Shown here in pieces: positions 25,939-30,337 of a DNA stretch of 30,337 nt; position 1 is the first letter of the stretch, and each line of letters begins with the position of its first letter. The position numbers and the translations under genes were made by a program. The stretch is from the NCBI GenBank assembly GCA_964619785.1, contig CAZUGH010000020.1:1-30337 (forward strand), read 5' to 3'. Source of the stretch: CAZUGH01 sp964619785. GTDB taxonomy: Bacteria > Bacillota > Clostridia > Lachnospirales > Lachnospiraceae. The notes beneath the pieces are model-generated. The model saw only the letters and a program-made list of their open reading frames with translations. It made no database searches and had not been told where the DNA came from.

Positions 25939-25965
25939 CGTCACGTTCCTTTCCTGTTACATTCT

Positions 25966-25994
25966 ATTATAATGGGAAAATGCAATTTTGTCAT
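25966..25994 (-). promoter_or_regulatory. Promoter of the MerR-methyltransferase gene
   Basis: Minus-strand ATGACA (25989-25994) and TATAAT (25966-25971) with a 17-base spacer. The -35 box overlaps by five bases that of the opposite promoter. Confidence 0.65.
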
Positions 25995-26016
25995 TGAGAA
26001 TTTGTTATGGTACAAT
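25988..26016 (+). promoter_or_regulatory. Promoter of the divergent lipoprotein gene
   Basis: TTGTCA and TACAAT are 17 bases apart. A start of transcription near 26023 would fall inside the AGGAG at 26020-26024, so this site could not serve an ATG at 26032 and the start at 26044 is favoured. Confidence 0.65.
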
Positions 26017-26043
26017 GATAGGAGAACAAGAATGGAGAAACTC

Positions 26044-26967
26044 ATGAAACTCAAACTATTAATTACTATACTCGTTACATGCGTATTGACTGCTTGCAGC
26101 AATGAGGTGCCAGGCACTTCATCGACAACGGCACTTGTAACCGCTCCCGCCACAACGACTGAGCCAACACCTCACCCAGTTAAGTTACCTGATAGCAAGG
26201 TTTGGCGGCAACTCGAGAAATTAGAAGAGAAGGCACTCATCTATACAAAACAAGATATAAAAGAAGCTAGTAAAATGGTCGTTCGATTTGTCCGAACGGG
26301 TCATGCAAATTACCAGACAGACATTTGGCAATTATTAGCCGGTGAAGAAGACAAAAAATTTACCTGCAAGCTACCAGCCTCAACTTACAGCCTTCAGAAG
26401 ATTGAATATATACAAGATACGGCCAGCAAAGAAAAGATTGATTTTCCTCACTTGTGCGCCTCACTGAACCTATTCATCCCATATCATGACATGTCAACGG
26501 AAATGTGTGATATCGGTTCATGGGTCGGCGACTCGCTCGAACTTATGGAACAGCTAAAGCAATCCGGATATTCAAAAGCAGAATACAACAAGCAAGCCTC
26601 TCGACTCCTCGGAAAGCGTGACAGCCGGTTTAGCACCATGGACCTACTAGCTGACATCGATGCCAACAACATACGAAGCAGTATGGATATCACGCAAGAC
26701 ACCATCGTAGAAGCGATGAAAAAATACTATGAAAATTTACCGCAGCAAAATCGATATGAACGATTTATCAAAACACGCTTTCCAAAAGTACAGAACAAGA
26801 AAGCCCTCCGCCAAGCCATCTGGAATTGTCTTGGTGGCGAACCCGGAATACTCACAACCAAGCTCTATGCGGAGCATGGCATTTCCCCAAAAGACAAAAA
26901 ACTGATACGTGCGGTATCCAACGCATTTGCTGATAAGCTCTGGAAAAAAGCACAAGGGAAAATATGA
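26044..26967 (+). CDS. Lipoprotein of unknown function
   Basis: The signal peptide ends in the lipobox VLTA-Cys18. A Thr/Ala/Pro-rich spacer (about 20-48) leads to a mostly helical, Lys-rich domain of about 255 residues that I do not recognise. It has paired segments such as WRQLEKLEEKALIYTKQDI, LNLFIPYHDMSTEMCDIG and WNCLGGEPGILTTKLYAEHG. No catalytic motif stands out. The start at 26044 uses GGAG six bases upstream and fits the mapped promoter; an ATG at 26032 is the alternative. A frame extension to 25888 overlaps the opposite gene and is rejected. It may be controlled by the MerR-type regulator next door. Confidence 0.75.
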   Translation: MKLKLLITILVTCVLTACSNEVPGTSSTTALVTAPATTTEPTPHPVKLPDSKVWRQLEKLEEKALIYTKQDIKEASKMVVRFVRTGHANYQTDIWQLLAGEEDKKFTCKLPASTYSLQKIEYIQDTASKEKIDFPHLCASLNLFIPYHDMSTEMCDIGSWVGDSLELMEQLKQSGYSKAEYNKQASRLLGKRDSRFSTMDLLADIDANNIRSSMDITQDTIVEAMKKYYENLPQQNRYERFIKTRFPKVQNKKALRQAIWNCLGGEPGILTTKLYAEHGISPKDKKLIRAVSNAFADKLWKKAQGKI

Positions 26968-26969
26968 CC

Positions 26970-27250
26970 CAGCGGGGTATAAAATCAAATTATTGAAGAT
27001 TTTTATCCCTTTTATTACATATAATGGAATTAAATTGTTGGAAATCAAGTTGAAATGGCAGTAGATTTGTTAAAATCATGCTCTATACCCCGCTTCGAGA
27101 AAAAAGCGGGGTATAGAGCATAGTTTTTTTCTTATAGTAGAAAATCTTCGTAATTGTATATTTTCCCTAGTACGTAAATACGTTGTTTGTCGCACACACA
27201 AAAAATGGTGCGGGGTATAAACATATCTAAAAGACTGGATTATACCCCGC
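26970..27250. repeat. Modular intergenic repeat, copy C
   Basis: It follows the lipoprotein stop at once. Modules: GCGGGGTATA (26972-26981), TTTTATCCCTTTT (about 27001-27012), TGGCAGTAGAT (27056-27066), the central 16-bp stem (27080-27119), ACGTAAATACGT (27172-27183) followed by TGTTTGTCG, then GCGGGGTATAA (27210-27220) pairing with TTATACCCCGC (27240-27250). Order and orientation match copy A, and the terminal hairpin matches copy B. No coding frame is convincing in the 400 bases between the two flanking genes. Confidence 0.75.
27080..27130 (+). terminator. Central hairpin of copy C, terminator-like
   Basis: GCTCTATACCCCGCTT and AAGCGGGGTATAGAGC form a perfect 16-bp stem with an eight-base loop. 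Four bases later comes a run of seven T. It would end rightward transcripts from the lipoprotein gene, 113 bases after its stop. Confidence 0.7.
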
Positions 27251-27307
27251 CCACCTAAACATAAGCAAGATTTTTATCAAATTCAAGAAATAAATTACAT
27301 TTTATGG

Positions 27308-27335
27308 TTGCTTTCTCTTCAGATTATGGTATTAT
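27308..27335 (+). promoter_or_regulatory. Promoter of the nuclease-like gene
   Basis: TTGCTT and TATTAT are 16 bases apart, with TGG before the -10 box (extended -10). It is 21 bases before the AGGAGG site. Confidence 0.5.
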
Positions 27336-27369
27336 TTTACTATATCAAAAATAAAAGGAGGACTACATT

Positions 27370-28143
27370 ACGATTTACACAAAAATTGCTGCCGAGGCAG
27401 CGCGAATTGACAACAAGATTAAATGTCTAGAACGAGAACTAGAAAGTGCACCACCTGGTAAGCTTTACGTTGCTAACAACCAAACACGCAACAAATGGTA
27501 CATTAATGATGGTCAGCGAACCACGTATCTTCCTAAAGCAAAGCATTCACAAGCCGAGGAACTTGCCAAGAAAAAGTATCTATCGCTTCAGCTTAAGGAT
27601 CTTAAACAAGAGCAAAACGCAATCAACCAATATCTCAAGCATCATTCGAGGGGCATCTCACAAGCCGAACAACTTCTTTATAATCCATCTTATCAACCAC
27701 TATTATCACAGCAATATCAAACACCAGAAGACGAACTCCAACAATGGGTCAAGGCCCCATATGCCAAAAATCCAAATTATCCAGAACATTTAAATCACAA
27801 ATCTATGTCCGGCAACATTCTTCGTTCAAAATCAGAAGTAATCATTGATATGAGCCTAACTCAAGCCAGAATCCCATTTCGTTATGAATGTCAACTAATC
27901 ATCGGCGAGACCATCCTCTATCCCGACTTCACAATCCTGCATCCGCACACACGAAAAATATTCTACTGGGAGCATTTCGGCATGATGGATGTACCTGAAT
28001 ACGCCTTCCATGCCTTCTCAAAGCTCCAGCTTTATCAGACCTCCGGCATCATTCCATCCATCAATCTCATCACTACATATGAAACAAAAGACCATCCTCT
28101 AGATCCAGAACTCGTAGGCAACATCATCAATTACCACTTCTAG
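27370..28143 (+). CDS. Probable PD-(D/E)XK nuclease-fold protein with non-canonical start
   Basis: An uninterrupted frame of 257 codons follows a perfect AGGAGG (27356-27361), but the codon at the expected start is ACG (27370), preceded by ATT (27367). An in-frame TAA lies at 27352, and no ATG, GTG or TTG occurs before codon 146. The N-terminal 100 residues are Lys/Glu/Gln-rich and helical. The C-terminal part holds a nuclease-like pattern: Glu156 in LRSKSEVIID, Asp186 in YPDFTIL, and Glu201 in YWEHFGMMD, the spacing of a PD-(D/E)XK core. I know similar YPDFTI...WEHFG proteins in Clostridia, mostly unannotated. A T-to-C change of ATG would explain ACG. It ends two bases from the convergent cyclophilin-like gene. 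Confidence 0.65.
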   Translation, partial: TIYTKIAAEAARIDNKIKCLERELESAPPGKLYVANNQTRNKWYINDGQRTTYLPKAKHSQAEELAKKKYLSLQLKDLKQEQNAINQYLKHHSRGISQAEQLLYNPSYQPLLSQQYQTPEDELQQWVKAPYAKNPNYPEHLNHKSMSGNILRSKSEVIIDMSLTQARIPFRYECQLIIGETILYPDFTILHPHTRKIFYWEHFGMMDVPEYAFHAFSKLQLYQTSGIIPSINLITTYETKDHPLDPELVGNIINYHF

Positions 28144-28145
28144 CA

Positions 28146-28826
28146 TCATCGACTCAGCTTTACCTCAACACTTCCGCTTCCCACGATTGAACTCAGATTG
28201 TCAATATCCGCATGACCCAGGGGCGTGTACGAATAGGAAGAGGAAAATGACTTGTAGAACAATACAATGCAGTCATCCCCATAGAGCATCAAATCACCTG
28301 CCAAAATCTTCTTTGGTACGCTCGACTTCGAAGGCAGCGAATCACTCAGATAGTGATACTTCTCATTGCCATTTAACTCCTGCATCTTAATCGTCATCGG
28401 AAGTCTGCTAAGAAGCGCTTTCGTCGAATCATTCTTCACAAGACACACCTTATACATGTGCCCCTTCAATTCCATGTTGACCACATAAGAACTGCTATCT
28501 GACACGGTCTTTTTCTTCACCGTCACCTTACAACGATACGTCTTGCCGCTTGCCTTCGCCCAAATCTTCGCGACCCCAGCCTTCACACCAAATACACGAA
28601 TCGTAGTTCCGGTTCTCTTGCTAAGCTTGATTCGGCTCTTACCACTCGAAATCCCCCAGCTTTTTTTCTTCATGGAATCATAGAGGGAAATGGACTTGCT
28701 TTTACCCACCGAAACCACAACACTCTTCTTACTCAAATGAGCTTTTCCCTGCGCCATCTCTACATCTGCAAGCATGCTCACCATAGACAAACACAGTGCA
28801 AGCATCATAATAAATGTATACTTCAT
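28146..28826 (-). CDS. Secreted protein with Ig-like repeat and cyclophilin-like domain
   Basis: A signal peptide (YTFIMMLALCLSMVSML) is followed by a Big2/Ig-like domain (about 30-105: AHLSKKSVVVSVGKSKSIS, WGISSGKSRIKLS, YRCKVTVKKK). Residues about 115-226 match the bacterial cyclophilin-like family: LLSRLPMTIKMQELNGNEKY, SDSLPSKSSVP, AGDLMLYGDDCIVLFYKSF, YTPLGHADI. Members share a cyclophilin-like barrel; prolyl-isomerase activity is not established for them. The start at 28826 has AGGAGG seven bases upstream; the longer frame to 28862 lacks such a site. The Ig-like part resembles the one on the xylanase. Confidence 0.82.
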   Translation of the reverse strand: MKYTFIMMLALCLSMVSMLADVEMAQGKAHLSKKSVVVSVGKSKSISLYDSMKKKSWGISSGKSRIKLSKRTGTTIRVFGVKAGVAKIWAKASGKTYRCKVTVKKKTVSDSSSYVVNMELKGHMYKVCLVKNDSTKALLSRLPMTIKMQELNGNEKYHYLSDSLPSKSSVPKKILAGDLMLYGDDCIVLFYKSFSSSYSYTPLGHADIDNLSSIVGSGSVEVKLSR

Positions 28827-28860
28827 GGAATTGCCTCCTTCAAAGCGATTTAATAACCTC

Positions 28861-28889
28861 ATTATATCTAGAACTCAAGCAAATGAAAA
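28861..28889 (-). promoter_or_regulatory. Promoter of the cyclophilin-like gene
   Basis: Minus-strand TTTTCA and TATAAT with a 17-base spacer, about 35 bases before the start codon. The -35 match is modest. Confidence 0.5.
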
Positions 28890-28932
28890 ATACTTATATC
28901 AAATACTTTCACATAGCAAAAATGCATAAAGA

Positions 28933-28964
28933 AAGCCTGCTTAACCAATCAGCTAAGCAGGCTT
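28933..28964 (-). terminator. Terminator after the VanZ-family gene
   Basis: TAAGCAGGCTT and AAGCCTGCTTA form a perfect 11-bp stem with a ten-base loop. On the minus strand TTCTTTATGCATTTTT follows, a T-rich but interrupted tail. It separates the VanZ/HD pair from the cyclophilin-like gene. Confidence 0.65.
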
Positions 28965-28983
28965 ATCGTTATTTATCTCTTCT

Positions 28984-29502
28984 TCAATTCATTCGCCTAA
29001 CTGTACTCACACATCGACATAGCTTCCAAATACTCCATCCAATCATACCACCGACTACATTGAGCCAGATATCATCGATTTGAAAATATCCTCTCTCCGT
29101 TACAAGCTGCGTCGTTTCAATCAATACCGACGCCACAAAACATCCCAATATCACCCAAGCCAAACGATGCATTCTCTCCATCCGTATCGGCCACAGAATC
29201 CCCATCGGGATGAATAGCAACACATTTTCCAACATATACGATTGTGCATACATGTCAGGCGCATAGGTTCCAAGAAAATGCAAGTTCACAGCCGACCTCG
29301 ACCCAGGTTCCCGACCGAGCAGCGTTATCTCCAGCAGAAAACACAGATAAAATATAGTCAGCCAAATGGAAATCACATAGGAAAATTCCATCCGCCTCTC
29401 CCGAAGCCACAAAATAAAAGTAAGTCCAGTCGCAACCAAAGCATTTACCAGAAATCCCGAAACGAACTCTTCCCACATTGTTGATACAATCAAATCACCC
29501 AT
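28984..29502 (-). CDS. VanZ-family membrane protein
   Basis: A 172-residue protein with about five helices: VSGFLVNALVATGLTFILWL, VISIWLTIFYLCFLLEITLL, MLENVLLFIPMGILWPI, LAWVILGCFVASVLIETTQL and LNVVGGMIGWSIW. The family core is the run ENVLLFIPMG ... ETTQLVTERGYFQIDDIWLN. VanZ itself gives low-level teicoplanin resistance, but most homologues have no proven function, so resistance should not be assumed. GGGGAG precedes the start. It lies 18 bases after the HD gene, in the same unit. Confidence 0.88.
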   Translation of the reverse strand: MGDLIVSTMWEEFVSGFLVNALVATGLTFILWLRERRMEFSYVISIWLTIFYLCFLLEITLLGREPGSRSAVNLHFLGTYAPDMYAQSYMLENVLLFIPMGILWPIRMERMHRLAWVILGCFVASVLIETTQLVTERGYFQIDDIWLNVVGGMIGWSIWKLCRCVSTVRRMN

Positions 29503-29520
29503 CTAACTACTCCCCTACGA

Positions 29521-30321
29521 CTACCCAAGCAATCCGTCTTCCCGCAACTGCCTGCGAATGCTGTCAAACTGCTCTTGCGCCTTCACATCTTCCGAATGGA
29601 AATGTGCCAAACGCTCCAAGTAGCCCTGTTCCTTCACAATACGCGTGCTCACTGGATAGACAAGCTCGTATACGAGGGAAATATGCCCAACCACATGGTC
29701 AACCGGCACCTTCTTCAACGCTCGCAACGTCGCGTGTTTCTCCCGAAAACTCTCCATCACTGCCTCGGTCACCACGCAATGAACCAACTCCTCTGTCGTT
29801 GTGTTATAAATCTTCTCAAGCGGAATATCTACATTCACCCGGAAAATATCAATCTTATCCGCATCCCTAAGAATATTGCAAAAATCCCTCGTTCTCTCAT
29901 CTAACGCCTCTGGCAACCGGTACACACTATGATTGCGAATCGCTGTTTCAACTAGCGGAGCCGATGCCTCATCCCCAAACGGAAATCTCTCAATCAGCCC
30001 CTCTTTAAAAAGCAAATTCGCACCAAAATTAGCATGATCAATCGAATCTGCATCCGAAAAAGTTCCATATCTGAGAATCTGTTCAAATCTGCCAATATCG
30101 TGAAGCATACCAAGAAACCACGCAAGATCCACGTCTTCCCGACTCCACTTCTCAGACTCCGCAATCTGCTCACATAAACTAGCCACTCGAAAAGTGTGGT
30201 CAATCTTCAAACGAATCTTCTCATCTGAAGCATTATATGGTGCAACATATGTGTTGAAATTAGCTGTAATTTCTGAGGCTTCGGAAGCTGCTGAAAAAGT
30301 CCTTGATATTGCAATTAGCAA
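29521..30321 (-). CDS. HD-domain metal-dependent hydrolase
   Basis: The HD-superfamily pattern is H..RVA (DHTFRVASLCEQ, His near residue 42), GMLHDIGRFEQ (His-Asp near 73-74), NHSVYRLP, and ILRDADKID (late Asp). Such proteins are phosphohydrolases acting on nucleotides; the substrate is not predictable. No ATG occurs before the conserved part. The only in-frame candidate is TTG at 30321, directly after an in-frame TAA and with no clear ribosome site, so the start is doubtful; the frame opens only 16 bases from the window edge. Confidence 0.8.
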   Translation of the reverse strand: MLIAISRTFSAASEASEITANFNTYVAPYNASDEKIRLKIDHTFRVASLCEQIAESEKWSREDVDLAWFLGMLHDIGRFEQILRYGTFSDADSIDHANFGANLLFKEGLIERFPFGDEASAPLVETAIRNHSVYRLPEALDERTRDFCNILRDADKIDIFRVNVDIPLEKIYNTTTEELVHCVVTEAVMESFREKHATLRALKKVPVDHVVGHISLVYELVYPVSTRIVKEQGYLERLAHFHSEDVKAQEQFDSIRRQLREDGLLG

Positions 30322-30337
30322 TTAAAAGATAATAGTT

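Noticed and set aside
17358..27250. CRISPR array
   Set aside because: The recurring GCGGGGTATA units are only ten bases long, unevenly spaced, in both orientations, and no cas gene is present.
1..30337. tRNA or rRNA genes
   Set aside because: No cloverleaf with the GTTCGAATC-type T arm and no rRNA-like stretch was found by eye in the intergenic regions.

Overview
The window looks like the chromosome of a low-GC, Gram-positive anaerobe of the Lachnospiraceae type. Evidence is inferred from gene content: an [FeFe]-hydrogenase maturase (HydE), an FprA-type flavodiiron protein, remnants of the spoVA sporulation operon, a secreted GH10 xylanase, TP-rich linkers on surface proteins, strong AGGAGG ribosome sites and sigma-A-like promoters. 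It is a draft scaffold with three 100-N gaps. Two of these are flanked on both sides by the same exact 55-base sequence, which looks like assembler k-mer overlap.

Layout. 1-1.95 kb: a broken secreted leucine-rich-repeat gene joined out of frame to the tail of a metallo-beta-lactamase-fold/LRR protein. 2.0-3.1 kb: hydE alone. 3.1-11.8 kb: one leftward operon of three lipoprotein adaptors, a large FtsX-like permease, two ABC ATPases (the second with an AbrB-like tail) and a polysaccharide deacetylase, i.e. a MacAB-like envelope system. 12.1-14.7 kb: a cytoplasmic GH13 glycosidase converging on an AI-2E family transporter. 14.8-16.0 kb: spoVAE and a spoVAD broken by a frame-shifting deletion, with no spoVAC beside them. 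16.0-17.3 kb: the flavodiiron protein. 17.8-20.1 kb: a multidomain xylanase with an assembly gap and an in-frame stop in its signal peptide. 20.2-23.7 kb: rmlA-rmlB-rmlD-rmlC, a complete dTDP-L-rhamnose pathway. 24.8-27.0 kb: a MerR/methyltransferase fusion divergent from an unknown lipoprotein. 27.4-30.3 kb: a probable PD-(D/E)XK nuclease-fold gene without a normal start codon, a secreted cyclophilin-like protein, a VanZ-family protein and an HD-domain hydrolase.

The most unusual content is non-coding. Three intergenic regions (about 17.36-17.64, 24.26-24.56 and 26.97-27.25 kb) share a set of modules: GCGGGGTATA and its complement, TGGCAGTAAAT and its complement, a GTAAATACGTT near-palindrome, and an ATCCCTTTT box. 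They are built around a central hairpin whose base pairs covary between copies. Next to the second lies a 137-base tandemly duplicated, multi-hairpin unit upstream of rmlA. A 125-base insert bounded by 15-base direct repeats separates rmlA from rmlB. These look like mobile or structured intergenic repeat families and are the best candidates here for something undescribed.

Several genes carry lesions or odd starts (LRR/MBL fusion, spoVAD, xylanase stop, ACG/ATT start of the nuclease-like gene, TTG start of the HD gene). Either this is real gene decay or part of it is assembly error; the sequence alone cannot decide.
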